Source: Mucilaginibacter xinganensis (GTDB lineage Bacteria; Bacteroidota; Bacteroidia; Sphingobacteriales; Sphingobacteriaceae). Taken from it: a stretch of 37,945 bases of DNA. The notes under the pieces are model-generated. The model was given only the letters and a program-made list of their open reading frames with translations. It was not told the DNA's origin and ran no database searches. Shown one piece after another: positions 24,316-31,722 of this stretch. Each line of letters begins with the position of its first letter. Position 1 is the stretch's first letter. The translations under genes and the position numbers were made by a program. The stretch lies in NCBI GenBank assembly GCA_026225055.1, contig JAMFSA010000197.1, positions 1-37,945 of the forward strand, read 5' to 3'.

Positions 24316-25635
24316 TTAGTTGGTTTTAGTAAAAAGATAGTTGTGACCTCCCTGAGTTAAAGAGAAACTGTTTTTAGTTGGCTCGAACTGTATGATAATA
24401 CCGGCATAGGCAAATTTATTGTCACCCTGGGCTTCTACCGGAAATGCGCTTTGACCAGTGGCTTGTGCAAATAACTGGGTATTGTTTTTAGTTATAGTTA
24501 TTTTTAAAGGTATTTGGGCACTGGAATATTCACCCACATATTTGTCGAGATCTGCTGTGCTTAAGGTGATTGTTTTAAATTCAGGAATTATATACGGTTT
24601 ATTAAAATAGATGCTTAACGCGCCTATGATTACATCATTGGTTGAATATCGCACTCCGTTAGAAGTATAAGCTATCGCTAACTTCTCTTGCGGAAAATAA
24701 ATAAGTAAACTGGTAAAGCCATCGATGCCCCCGCTATGCCCATAACCCTTTTTATCATAAAACGGAATGGCAAACATGGCCATGCCATAGTTATCCTTCA
24801 CCGTCTTCATAAGCTCCAAATTAGCCGGGCTAATAAGTTTTCCCGCAAAAAGCGCATTTATAAATTTAACGAGGTCGGCCGGTGTGGATACAATAGCACC
24901 AGCGCCGCCAGGAATACTCATGTCCGTTTCGGGCATTTGCGTCCATTGCCCTGTATATTTGTAGGAGTATGCTTCGTTTTTGGCTGGGTTGGCTTTAGTA
25001 CCATAATAAGTATCTGCCAGCCCTATTTTTGAGGTGACGCGTTTTTTTAACTCTTCTGCATAGGGTTTACCAGTCAATTTTTCGATGATATAACCCAATA
25101 GCACGAAATTGGTATTACTGTATTCCGCCTTTGCATCCGGTTCAAAATCGGGTTTCTGCCGGGCAAAAATGGCGATCATTTCAGCTTCTGACTTAGGCTT
25201 GGCCATGGCATAAAGCGAATCGCTCGTAAAGTTATGAAGGCCGCTTCGGTGGTCAAGCATTTCTCCTATGGTGATTTTGCTGGCATTAGGGAGTTGTGGA
25301 AAATAAGTAGCCAATGTTGTTTCAAGGCTAAGCTTACCTTCATTAATCAATTGGAAGATCATAACCGCGGTAAACATCTTACTAATAGAGCCGATCCGAT
25401 ATTTAGTTTTAATACTTGCCGGTGTTTTTAAATCATTATTTACCTCACTATACCCGATGGCGTTTTGGTAAACGACCACGCCATTGGACGCTATGGCAAT
25501 ACTACCCATGTTTTCATCATGCGCGTTTATCGCGACAAAAAAACTATCTAACTTGGCTTTATTGAAGGTTTGAGCATGGGTGCAACCTTGTAAAATAAGG
25601 AACAACAATAAAAAACCGGCTATTTTTTGACTCAT
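24316..25635 (-). CDS. Lipoprotein serine hydrolase (class C beta-lactamase / esterase-like)
   Basis: 439 residues. The N-terminus has a lipobox LILQGC (Cys18), so it is probably a periplasmic or outer-membrane lipoprotein. The beta-lactamase fold carries SISK (Ser83, Lys86) as the SxxK motif, YSN near residues 165-167 as the YxN motif, and HSGG near 303-306 replacing KTG. This combination is typical of DD-peptidase/esterase-like class C homologues more than of drug-hydrolysing enzymes, so resistance should not be inferred. A C-terminal lipocalin-like beta region (about 360-439) is common in this Bacteroidota subfamily. It is bracketed by a perfect 38-bp direct repeat. Confidence 0.88.
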   Translation of the reverse strand: MSQKIAGFLLLFLILQGCTHAQTFNKAKLDSFFVAINAHDENMGSIAIASNGVVVYQNAIGYSEVNNDLKTPASIKTKYRIGSISKMFTAVMIFQLINEGKLSLETTLATYFPQLPNASKITIGEMLDHRSGLHNFTSDSLYAMAKPKSEAEMIAIFARQKPDFEPDAKAEYSNTNFVLLGYIIEKLTGKPYAEELKKRVTSKIGLADTYYGTKANPAKNEAYSYKYTGQWTQMPETDMSIPGGAGAIVSTPADLVKFINALFAGKLISPANLELMKTVKDNYGMAMFAIPFYDKKGYGHSGGIDGFTSLLIYFPQEKLAIAYTSNGVRYSTNDVIIGALSIYFNKPYIIPEFKTITLSTADLDKYVGEYSSAQIPLKITITKNNTQLFAQATGQSAFPVEAQGDNKFAYAGIIIQFEPTKNSFSLTQGGHNYLFTKTN

Positions 25636-25706
25636 TGTGTTAATGTTTAGAAGACTAAAGATAGCATTTAATTAGGTGATAGCTACCAGCAGTAGTCCCC
25701 CTGCTG

Positions 25707-25744
25707 GTTAGCTAATATTAAGCGGGTAATCAATGTTAAATTAG
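25707..25744. repeat. 38-bp perfect direct repeat, right copy
   Basis: Identical to 24214-24251 and followed, like it, by a copy of the double-hairpin repeat. The two copies are 1493 bp apart. Confidence 0.9.
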
Positions 25745-25751
25745 TGGTAAG

Positions 25752-25807
25752 CTGTAGTCTCCGAATACAGGCAGGTGTTCCGAAGTTTGGAAACTTCGGA
25801 CAGCGGG
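25752..25807 (+). repeat. Double-hairpin repeat, copy 7
   Basis: The first stem is altered (TGTAGTCTCCGAATACA). The second is a perfect 10-bp stem TCCGAAGTTT (25779-25788) / AAACTTCGGA (25791-25800), then CAGCGGG. Confidence 0.75.
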
Positions 25808-25825
25808 GTGGATTATAATATATAA

Positions 25826-26560
25826 TTAAATAGTTTCTAGTACTTCTTCAGGTAGTTCAATATCATAGTTTGTATTAATCCTTTTAATGGTCTGTTTATA
25901 AAGATTTTTATCCTCGTTTTTGAAAAAAATATCAAACTTAAATTTAGCTGTATTAAAAAAATCAATTAGGTTAGTTGTTTCACCTGTTAATGAACCAATC
26001 AGAGTTATTGATTCATTTGTGCTAATAGCTTTATTAATTGGTGTGTTTGTATGAAATGTAATTGATGAGTCTTTATAGTTAAGTATAGAATTAAAATAAG
26101 CTATCCCCCTAACATTTTGAAGGCGAATTTGAAAATTATAAGAGTGATTATCAGAAGATGACCAAATAAATCGCGGCATAATTTCTGCCTTACGCTCCGC
26201 CCTTTTTATTTCAAGGATTTGGTCTTGGTGTGATTTATTATGATGTATGGAATCGGATAATATATCAAGATGTTTTTTATATAAAGTATTTGTTTCCCTC
26301 ATTTCAATAGTCTGTATGACAAATTGTTGCGTTTGCTTCTGGGATTCTTCTAATAAAGATTGGACTTTTAATAGATTTTGCTGTTGTGAATTAGCTATTT
26401 CTGTGAGCGAGTTAATCTCTGTTTCTTTGTTTTTATCTCTTTTAAATAAATTATAGAAGCCAACAATGCCAGCAAGAATTGCTATCAATGCACCAAATGC
26501 TTGTATCCAATCTGTTAATTTGGCTGGTGTATGGTCGATTGAGAACCAATCATTATTCAT
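25826..26560 (-). CDS. Membrane-anchored coiled-coil hypothetical protein
   Basis: 244 residues. One membrane segment near residues 17-38 (DWIQAFGALIAILAGIVGFY), then a basic patch (KRDKNKE). A long Gln/Glu-rich helical region (about 48-130, including QQQNLLKVQSLLEESQKQTQQ) should form a coiled coil. The C-terminal 110 residues form a beta-rich soluble domain. No family is recognised; such layouts occur in several small bacterial membrane proteins. Composition is more AT-rich than that of its neighbours, suggesting recent acquisition. No partner gene is adjacent. Confidence 0.65.
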   Translation of the reverse strand: MNNDWFSIDHTPAKLTDWIQAFGALIAILAGIVGFYNLFKRDKNKETEINSLTEIANSQQQNLLKVQSLLEESQKQTQQFVIQTIEMRETNTLYKKHLDILSDSIHHNKSHQDQILEIKRAERKAEIMPRFIWSSSDNHSYNFQIRLQNVRGIAYFNSILNYKDSSITFHTNTPINKAISTNESITLIGSLTGETTNLIDFFNTAKFKFDIFFKNEDKNLYKQTIKRINTNYDIELPEEVLETI

Positions 26561-26624
26561 AATAATTCACTTATATGTATATCAAATATATGAATTACCC
26601 CGCTACTGCAAGCCTGTTGCTAGC

Positions 26625-26643
26625 GCACACGTGCCGCGTGTGC
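26625..26643. repeat. GC-rich hairpin after msrB
   Basis: GCACACG (26625-26631) pairs perfectly with CGTGTGC (26637-26643) with a 5-nt loop. It lies 12 bp past the msrB stop. No T-run follows on the minus strand, so a terminator role is doubtful; it may be part of a dispersed repeat. Confidence 0.45.
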
Positions 26644-26654
26644 CAAAAAAACTA

Positions 26655-27170
26655 CTACCTCCCATCCGGCTGAAAATCCAGCGAAACAGAATTCATGCAG
26701 AACCTTTTGTGCGTTGGCGCGGGTCCATCATCAAATATATGGCCTAAGTGCGAGCCGCAGCGGGCGCAGATCACTTCGGTACGATCCATGCCGAAAGAAC
26801 TATCGGACCGGTAAATAACACTGTTCTTGCGTACCGGCTCAAAAAAGCTGGGCCAGCCGCAATCGCTTGCAAACTTGGCATCCGAGCGGAACAATTCATT
26901 GCCGCATACCGCGCAATAGTAAGTTCCCTTGGCATTGCTGTTCCAGAATTTCCCGGTGAAAGGGCGTTCGGTGTTTTGCTCGCGGGCAACGGCATACAAG
27001 TCGGGCGGCAAGATCTTTTTCCATTCGGCATTGCTCACCTTTAGCGGCTTGGTGTCGGTATTGGAATAATAAGGGTTATTCTCGTGCCCTTTGTCTGATT
27101 TTAGATTTTGAGCGAAGGCTCCTGTAACGGTGCTTATTATAATAGCGATGAATAAGAATGCTGATCTCAT
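26655..27170 (-). CDS. msrB: Peptide-methionine (R)-S-oxide reductase, exported
   Basis: 171 residues. A signal peptide (MRSAFLFIAIIISTVTGAFA) directs it outside the cytoplasm. MsrB landmarks: zinc Cys pairs CAVC near 83-86 and CARC near 135-138, CGWPSFFEPV near 99-108, GHIFDDGP near 143-150, and the catalytic Cys in RFCMNSVSLDF near 156-166. It reduces methionine-R-sulfoxide in proteins. Its ATG overlaps the msrA stop by four bases (ATGA at 27167-27170), so the two are translationally coupled and complementary in stereospecificity. Confidence 0.95.
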   Translation of the reverse strand: MRSAFLFIAIIISTVTGAFAQNLKSDKGHENNPYYSNTDTKPLKVSNAEWKKILPPDLYAVAREQNTERPFTGKFWNSNAKGTYYCAVCGNELFRSDAKFASDCGWPSFFEPVRKNSVIYRSDSSFGMDRTEVICARCGSHLGHIFDDGPAPTHKRFCMNSVSLDFQPDGR

Positions 27171-27796
27171 TTTAGTTTGTCTTTAAATACCTTTTTAAAT
27201 TTATCCAGTTCGGGCTGTATCACATATTTGCAATAGGGCTGATTACCGTTTTGGTTAAAATAGTCCTGGTGATAATCCTCTGCCTTATAAAAAACGGTGT
27301 AGGGTGTTACCTGGGTTACTATTTTGCTTTTGTAGGCCTTTTCTTCGTTCAGTTTATTAATGTAATAATCAGCCTTTTGTTTTTGGAAGGCGCTGTGGTA
27401 AAAAATAGCCGAGCGGTATTGTGTGCCCACATCGTTGCCCTGCCTGTTAAGCTGGGTGGGGTCGTGCGCTACAAAAAAGGCGGCCAGTAATTCGTCGTAA
27501 GTAATTACTGAGGGGTCGTAAATAATATTACAGGCCTCGGCATGGCCGGTTGTACCGGTGCAAACCTGTTTGTAAGTAGGGTTAGCCACGTGCCCGCCTG
27601 CAAAACCGGAAACAACCTTTTTTACACCCCTTAATTGCTGAAATTTGGCTTCGGTACACCAAAAGCATCCGGTGGCAAAGGTGGCGGTATCAATGGTGGG
27701 TTTAATATGGGGTTTGCTTTTGTGCAATGGTATTGCTGCAAAAGCGGTAACACCGGTAGTTAATAGTATGGTTAATAAATAAATTACCTTTTTCAT
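27167..27796 (-). CDS. msrA: Peptide-methionine (S)-S-oxide reductase, exported
   Basis: 209 residues. Signal peptide MKKVIYLLTILLTTGVTAFA; the catalytic motif ATGCFWCTEA near 41-50 has the reactive Cys, then GVKKVVSGFAGG near 57-68, TGHAEACNIIYDP near 83-95, and YHQDYFNQN near 173-181. It reduces methionine-S-sulfoxide. The C-terminal region keeps the family length but I see no clear resolving Cys pair beyond the Cys near 188. First gene of the msrA-msrB operon; the pair would repair oxidised envelope proteins. Confidence 0.95.
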   Translation of the reverse strand: MKKVIYLLTILLTTGVTAFAAIPLHKSKPHIKPTIDTATFATGCFWCTEAKFQQLRGVKKVVSGFAGGHVANPTYKQVCTGTTGHAEACNIIYDPSVITYDELLAAFFVAHDPTQLNRQGNDVGTQYRSAIFYHSAFQKQKADYYINKLNEEKAYKSKIVTQVTPYTVFYKAEDYHQDYFNQNGNQPYCKYVIQPELDKFKKVFKDKLK

Positions 27797-27965
27797 ATAG
27801 ATATTAAGAGCTGTTTTTATGGGTATAAACGTAAAAAATGTGCGCTTGTATTTGCGAAGTACGCTTCAATTATAGCAAAAGCAGCGTTTATGCCCAATTG
27901 TGATTTTGGGCTGACAAATGCAATATTATCGGCCCGCAAAGGTTAAGATTAATTACCTTTATCTT

Positions 27966-28535
27966 ATGGCAAACCATAAACTTTTTATGCTGATGTTAGG
28001 CTGCAAACCACCGGGCAGGCATACCGAACAGCATGATGTTTTCTTTGGGATAGGATCCTCATTAAATGAACTTGTACCACAAATAAAAGCCTTTTGGCCC
28101 GAGCCGGATAAGATACACATTGATGCCTGGCGCGAAGTAACCGCGGTTGATAGCTTTGAAGTGAAGATCATTGAAAAAGATACAGATCATATTGGCACAA
28201 CCGAACCGACTAATAAGCTATTCTTTATTAACCTTGGCGGTTACCAGGAAAACAAGTTTGAGGAACAGCACTACGTTGTACTTACTGTTAAAACCGACAG
28301 GGCGCTAGCCTTTAAAGAGGCTAAAGAAACGCTATTCTTTAAGCACAATCATTTTGAAGGCGCAAGCTCACATATTGATGACAAATACGGTATTGATGTG
28401 GATGACCTGTACCAGATAGAGGAGATACTATCACCGGCATTAAAAGAACAATATACTATTGAATTAGTGCCTGCAGCTGGCTTAGCGGAAGACCCGATCT
28501 CGCTGGGGTATTTGAAATTGAGCTCGTTGGCGTAA
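27966..28535 (+). CDS. DUF1543 domain protein
   Basis: 190 residues using the ATG at 27966. The longer open frame from 27918 adds 16 residues that do not fit the family, whose members begin close to KLFMLMLGCKPPGR. The conserved GRHTEQHDVFFGIG follows at 18-31, and WPEPDKIHIDAW and KLFFINLGGY are present. A second, related half (HYVVLTVK, then LFFKHNHFEGASSHIDDKYG) indicates an internal duplication. It is a soluble, probably cytosolic protein of unknown function. Divergent from msrA and followed by a strong hairpin. Confidence 0.82.
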   Translation: MANHKLFMLMLGCKPPGRHTEQHDVFFGIGSSLNELVPQIKAFWPEPDKIHIDAWREVTAVDSFEVKIIEKDTDHIGTTEPTNKLFFINLGGYQENKFEEQHYVVLTVKTDRALAFKEAKETLFFKHNHFEGASSHIDDKYGIDVDDLYQIEEILSPALKEQYTIELVPAAGLAEDPISLGYLKLSSLA

Positions 28536-28542
28536 ACTAAGT

Positions 28543-28566
28543 AAGCCTGGTACCTCTACCAGGCTT
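28543..28566. terminator. Perfect hairpin after the DUF1543 gene
   Basis: AAGCCTGGTA (28543-28552), loop CCTC, TACCAGGCTT (28557-28566). It is placed 8 bp after the stop. The plus-strand continuation is AAGCAACC, not a T-run, so it may act as a 3' stabiliser or a weak terminator. Confidence 0.55.
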
Positions 28567-28581
28567 AAGCAACCTAACCTA

Positions 28582-28608
28582 TAAAAAATTGCCGCTCGCG
28601 ACGGCAAT
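28582..28608 (-). terminator. Rho-independent terminator of the 190-residue secreted gene
   Basis: On the minus strand, ATTGCCG (28608-28602) and CGGCAAT (28594-28588) form the stem, followed by six T. It begins two bases after the stop codon of the gene ending at 28610. Confidence 0.85.
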
Positions 28609-28609
28609 A

Positions 28610-29182
28610 CTATTTTGCGCTTTGATCAAACAAATACTTAACCTTATATTCTTGTATAGACGCATCGTATTTAGTTAACTCATTGTCGCATTGAAATTCG
28701 CTTTCAATTGTGTATTTGAATTTGGTGTTTTGGGCATACGTTTTTTCGAGGTCCTTAATAGTTAAAGGCTCAACTGCATCTTTAACCGACGCGCTGAAAT
28801 AAAAGCTATCTGCAAGCTTTTCGCCCTTGCCTTGCTGTACCAATTTGGGGTGACTGTAGATATAGAAATCCTTGGTATCGATGATCTTATAGCCAACATT
28901 GTTATAAAAGCGGTAGTCGCTGTTGCTGGCATGGTACCCGAATATTTCATTTTTCATGAATACCTGCTTTTTGCCATCGTGCCAAACCGTTACTTTGCTG
29001 CCATCTAAAAACTCATTCAATGTAATGTGGTTTGCTTCGGTGCCGTTGGTTTCAAAGCTTAATTTATGGTTCACATAATCATCAGCAGTAAGGTATAAGC
29101 CCATTGCTTTATCCTGTGCAAATGACCATGTTGCAAAGGAGGCTATCGCTACAAAGGCGATAATTAATTTGAGATTTTTCAT
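28610..29182 (-). CDS. Secreted hypothetical protein, 190 residues
   Basis: Signal peptide MKNLKLIIAFVAIASFATWS, ending FAQ at 21-23. The mature part is beta-rich with many aromatic residues (VTVWHDGKKQVFMKNEIFGY, then KDFYIYSHPKL). No family is recognised. It is probably periplasmic. It lies 79 bp downstream of the porin gene on the same strand, separated by a hairpin, so it may share partial read-through. It has its own strong terminator at the stop. Confidence 0.7.
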   Translation of the reverse strand: MKNLKLIIAFVAIASFATWSFAQDKAMGLYLTADDYVNHKLSFETNGTEANHITLNEFLDGSKVTVWHDGKKQVFMKNEIFGYHASNSDYRFYNNVGYKIIDTKDFYIYSHPKLVQQGKGEKLADSFYFSASVKDAVEPLTIKDLEKTYAQNTKFKYTIESEFQCDNELTKYDASIQEYKVKYLFDQSAK

Positions 29183-29216
29183 TTTTTTAAAATTTAATCT
29201 ACTCAGTTATCAGGGG

Positions 29217-29256
29217 TTAAATGAGGGTGCCGGTAACTGACAAACAGCACCCTCAT
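29217..29256 (-). terminator. Hairpin after the porin gene
   Basis: ATGAGGGTGC (29221-29230) and GCACCCTCAT (29247-29256) pair perfectly over 10 bp, starting 6 bases beyond the porin stop. TTTAA follows on the minus strand, so it is a weak terminator or processing hairpin between two co-oriented genes. Confidence 0.5.
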
Positions 29257-29261
29257 TGCAT

Positions 29262-30593
29262 TTAAAATCTTACTATCAGGTCCATAGCCGCCGTGTACTG
29301 ATCTTTTTTAGTGCCATTGTCATATGGTGTTATACCATCGGCATAAGCGCGTTCATATCTTATTTCAGGGCGTATCCTTATATAATCGTTGAAATAGTGA
29401 ACAAACCCTATGGTATGATCAGAGTAGCTGGTTGCATAACCGGTTCTGCCTCCCTGTGGGTCGCTTAAGTATCCGTTTCTGATGGATATATAATCGCGGT
29501 TTGATACTAGTATCTGGAAATAGTTAACCGCGCCAACTGCCGTCATTGTTCCGGGGATAGGTGCTCCCGCGCCAACATTGGTATAAAATGGCTGAGGTGG
29601 ACCTGTAATTACTGTACCGCCCACTAATGCATGATTTTGCCATAGATAATAGGCCTCTGTCATCATGTGGAATGTTTTATTAAATTTATGGCCCCAGGTT
29701 GCAACCAGCATTTGTAAGTCATCATGCTGGCGGGTATAGTCACCATTACCTAATGCATTGATACCACCATAAAGAGAGTTGTTATTATCCCTGGATACCC
29801 AGCGAGCCATTAATAAGCCGTTGATCTGCGCAGATTTACTCCATGGTGCCATATCATTACCGGCGTCAACGCCTACCTCTAATTGCCAGTATGATCCCAG
29901 TTTAAAAGTCGCCTGCGCACCCGTGAAAGTGTACGGGTCCACTGTAAACATCAGCGAATGCGAATAGAGGTAATTGTCAGTCGCCCATTGTGCCTCAATA
30001 TCAGCCGGGGATATATAACGACCTATTTTTAAAAGCATCCCATCGGCTATTTTAGGGAAGTAGATCAAGCCATACATTTCAGCCGGATCAAAGCCATATT
30101 TATTGTTATTGCCCAGCAACTGGTTACTGAAATAACCTTTGCCTGTAGTGTACCTATAATCAGTACCGAAAATTGTTGTTACCAAAAACCCTGCGGATAC
30201 ATGGTCGGTTTGTACGGTATTAGGCTGCAAGTCAAATTTCAATCCAACTTGGTCCAGCATTACGGTATTAGGAATCAAATCGTAAGAAGTAGGTGCATTG
30301 GAGTGCTTTGAACTGCTGATGTCTGCACCCGGGTCTATCCATCCATATACTCTAAATTGTGTATTGGTAAGCCCTAATGCCTTTTGCATAGGATATAGTG
30401 GTGCTGTACCATCAGAACCAATTAGGGGACCGCCATCCCAGTCGCTTGTAGGGAATGGCGGATCAGGAAGCGGAGAAGGTAAAGAGCGTTTTACAGAATC
30501 TTTTGTGTTGCTTACGGATTGAACTGCTGTTTGAGAGAATACTTTAAGTGTGACAGCAGATAGCAGCATAAAAGTAATTAGAGGTCTTTTCAT
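29262..30593 (-). CDS. Outer-membrane beta-barrel porin (OmpL-like, bbp2 family)
   Basis: 443 residues with signal peptide (about 1-20, ending VFSQ). From residue 75 the sequence has the bbp2 style: FRVYGWIDPGADISSSKHSN, DQVGLKFDLQPNTVQTDHV near 112-130, an ADIEAQWATDNYLYSHSLMF segment near 199-218, ELxVGVDAGNDMAPW near 239-252, and alternating amphipathic strands to a C-terminal TAAMDLIVRF ending in Phe, the usual barrel closure. It would form a channel in the outer membrane; its substrate is unknown. A Pro-rich stretch (PSPLPDPPFPTSDWDGG) precedes the barrel. The upstream gap of 320 bp is shared with the divergent ArsR gene. Confidence 0.85.
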   Translation of the reverse strand: MKRPLITFMLLSAVTLKVFSQTAVQSVSNTKDSVKRSLPSPLPDPPFPTSDWDGGPLIGSDGTAPLYPMQKALGLTNTQFRVYGWIDPGADISSSKHSNAPTSYDLIPNTVMLDQVGLKFDLQPNTVQTDHVSAGFLVTTIFGTDYRYTTGKGYFSNQLLGNNNKYGFDPAEMYGLIYFPKIADGMLLKIGRYISPADIEAQWATDNYLYSHSLMFTVDPYTFTGAQATFKLGSYWQLEVGVDAGNDMAPWSKSAQINGLLMARWVSRDNNNSLYGGINALGNGDYTRQHDDLQMLVATWGHKFNKTFHMMTEAYYLWQNHALVGGTVITGPPQPFYTNVGAGAPIPGTMTAVGAVNYFQILVSNRDYISIRNGYLSDPQGGRTGYATSYSDHTIGFVHYFNDYIRIRPEIRYERAYADGITPYDNGTKKDQYTAAMDLIVRF

Positions 30594-30848
30594 TTTTCTA
30601 TATTTTTATTTTGATGTTCATCAATTGTTCTTTGCGAACATTCAGCATTATGCTACTCTTGTGCCAGCAATAGGCATATTACTAAACATCTACAAATCAA
30701 TAATATAGAAATAGTGTTTTGCTTTTTTCTCAAAATGACGCTATCAATTTGATAGGGTTGATTGTCAATTTGAAGAAAGGATATCCTGAATTAAAAGCAA
30801 TACTTTTTTACAGCGGTTTACACCCTGAAAAAAATAATTGCAAATAAA
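30594..30848. other. Upstream half of the porin / ArsR divergent gap
   Basis: No gene. It contains a 13-nt palindrome TATCAATTTGATA (30742-30754) with a second TCAATTTGA 20 bp on, which could be a regulator site for either gene. The porin promoter must lie here but I could not fix both elements. Confidence 0.4.
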
Positions 30849-30880
30849 TTTGCGCAACTTAAAAGTTGCATATATATTTG
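30849..30880 (+). promoter_or_regulatory. Promoter of the arsR-SRPBCC-VOC cassette
   Basis: TTTG (30849-30852), 20-nt spacer, TATATTTG (30873-30880): a good match to the Bacteroidota -33/-7 pattern. It ends 33 nt before the ArsR ATG. Confidence 0.7.
30854..30869. promoter_or_regulatory. Palindromic operator 1
   Basis: GCAACTT-aa-AAGTTGC, 7-bp arms, lies wholly within the spacer between the -33 and -7 elements. Binding here would block RNA polymerase. It shares the half-site GCAACYT with operator 2. Confidence 0.7.
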
Positions 30881-30895
30881 CAACCTACAGGTTGC
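30880..30895. promoter_or_regulatory. Palindromic operator 2
   Basis: GCAACCT-ac-AGGTTGC, 7-bp arms, overlaps the last base of the -7 element and the expected transcription start. Centre-to-centre distance to operator 1 is 26 bp, about two and a half helical turns. Confidence 0.7.
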
Positions 30896-30913
30896 CTAAT
30901 TAAATACCGCTAA

Positions 30914-31225
30914 ATGAAACAAGACATATTCCAGGCCATAGCCGACCCAACACGCAGGGCTATTTTAACTTTAATTGCTATTCAGGCATTAACACCAAAT
31001 GCAATGGCTGATAAATTTGATATGAGCCGGCAAGCAGTATCAAAACATATTAAAGTATTACACGAATGCGAATTGATCAGACCTGAGCAGAGTGGCAGAG
31101 AAATTTATTATCACTTTAATGCAAAAAAAATGCAGGAATTTGACCACTGGTTAGCTCAATTCAGGAAAAACTGGGAAAATCAATTTAACCAGCTTGACGA
31201 ACTATTATTAACCATGAAAAAATAG
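30914..31225 (+). CDS. ArsR-family winged-helix regulator
   Basis: 103 residues. IFQAIADPTRRAILTLIA near 5-22 is the ArsR opening; the recognition helix is in FDMSRQAVSKHIKVLHECELI near 35-55, and GREIYYHF near 61-68 forms the wing. No metal-binding cysteine pair is seen, so it probably belongs to the SRPBCC-linked group and not the metal-sensing one. It is followed after 5 bp by the SRPBCC gene. Two palindromes on its promoter suggest it represses its own operon. Confidence 0.9.
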   Translation: MKQDIFQAIADPTRRAILTLIAIQALTPNAMADKFDMSRQAVSKHIKVLHECELIRPEQSGREIYYHFNAKKMQEFDHWLAQFRKNWENQFNQLDELLLTMKK

Positions 31226-31230
31226 AAAAA

Positions 31231-31722
31231 ATGAACAACGATTTGCTATTTGATTTTAATGTTGACAAGGCAGCGAAAATGGTTTATATAACTAGGGAAT
31301 TTAATGCCGGACAGTCTTTAGTATGGGATGCCTTTACCAAAGCCGAATTGCTGGACCAATGGGTTGCACCTGCACCTATGCGCGCCAAAACCAAGTATAT
31401 GAATTTTGAAGTTGGTGGGAGGCGATTTTACGCGATGATAAGCCCCGATGGGCAGGAACGTTGGGCGGTGCAGGAATTTACTTCGATTACCCCGAAAACA
31501 AATTTTAAGATGTACAACGCGTTTTCAGATGAAAACGAAAACCGTGAACTGCCGGGTTCTGAATGGGATTACAATTTCAGCGAGCAAAATGGCATAACCA
31601 AAGTGGACATCACCATTTTTAATGAATCGTTTGAGCGATTGGAGAAATTATTGGAGGGCTTCAAAATGGGCTTTACCATGTCCTTAACAAACCTGGAAGA
31701 TCTGTTGGCGACCTTATCTTAG
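31231..31722 (+). CDS. SRPBCC (AHSA1-like START) domain protein
   Basis: 163 residues, single SRPBCC domain. YITREFNAGQSLVWDAFTKA near 19-38 and LDQWVAPAPM near 42-51 form the family opening. GGRRFYAMISPDGQERW lies near 68-84, and EGFKMGFTMSLTNLEDLLA is the long C-terminal helix closing the ligand cavity. Members bind hydrophobic ligands or act as Aha1-like activators; the ligand here is unknown. It starts 5 bp after the ArsR gene. Its stop codon TAG (31720-31722) lies inside the left 10-bp flank of a small inverted-repeat element. Confidence 0.88.
   Translation: MNNDLLFDFNVDKAAKMVYITREFNAGQSLVWDAFTKAELLDQWVAPAPMRAKTKYMNFEVGGRRFYAMISPDGQERWAVQEFTSITPKTNFKMYNAFSDENENRELPGSEWDYNFSEQNGITKVDITIFNESFERLEKLLEGFKMGFTMSLTNLEDLLATLS

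Noticed and set aside
24316..25635. Antibiotic-resistance beta-lactamase
   Set aside because: The HSGG motif and lipoprotein/C-terminal beta extension fit the DD-peptidase/esterase-like group; resistance is not supported by sequence.
27918..27965. Upstream start of the DUF1543 gene
   Set aside because: The family begins close to KLFMLMLGC, so the 16 extra residues do not fit.
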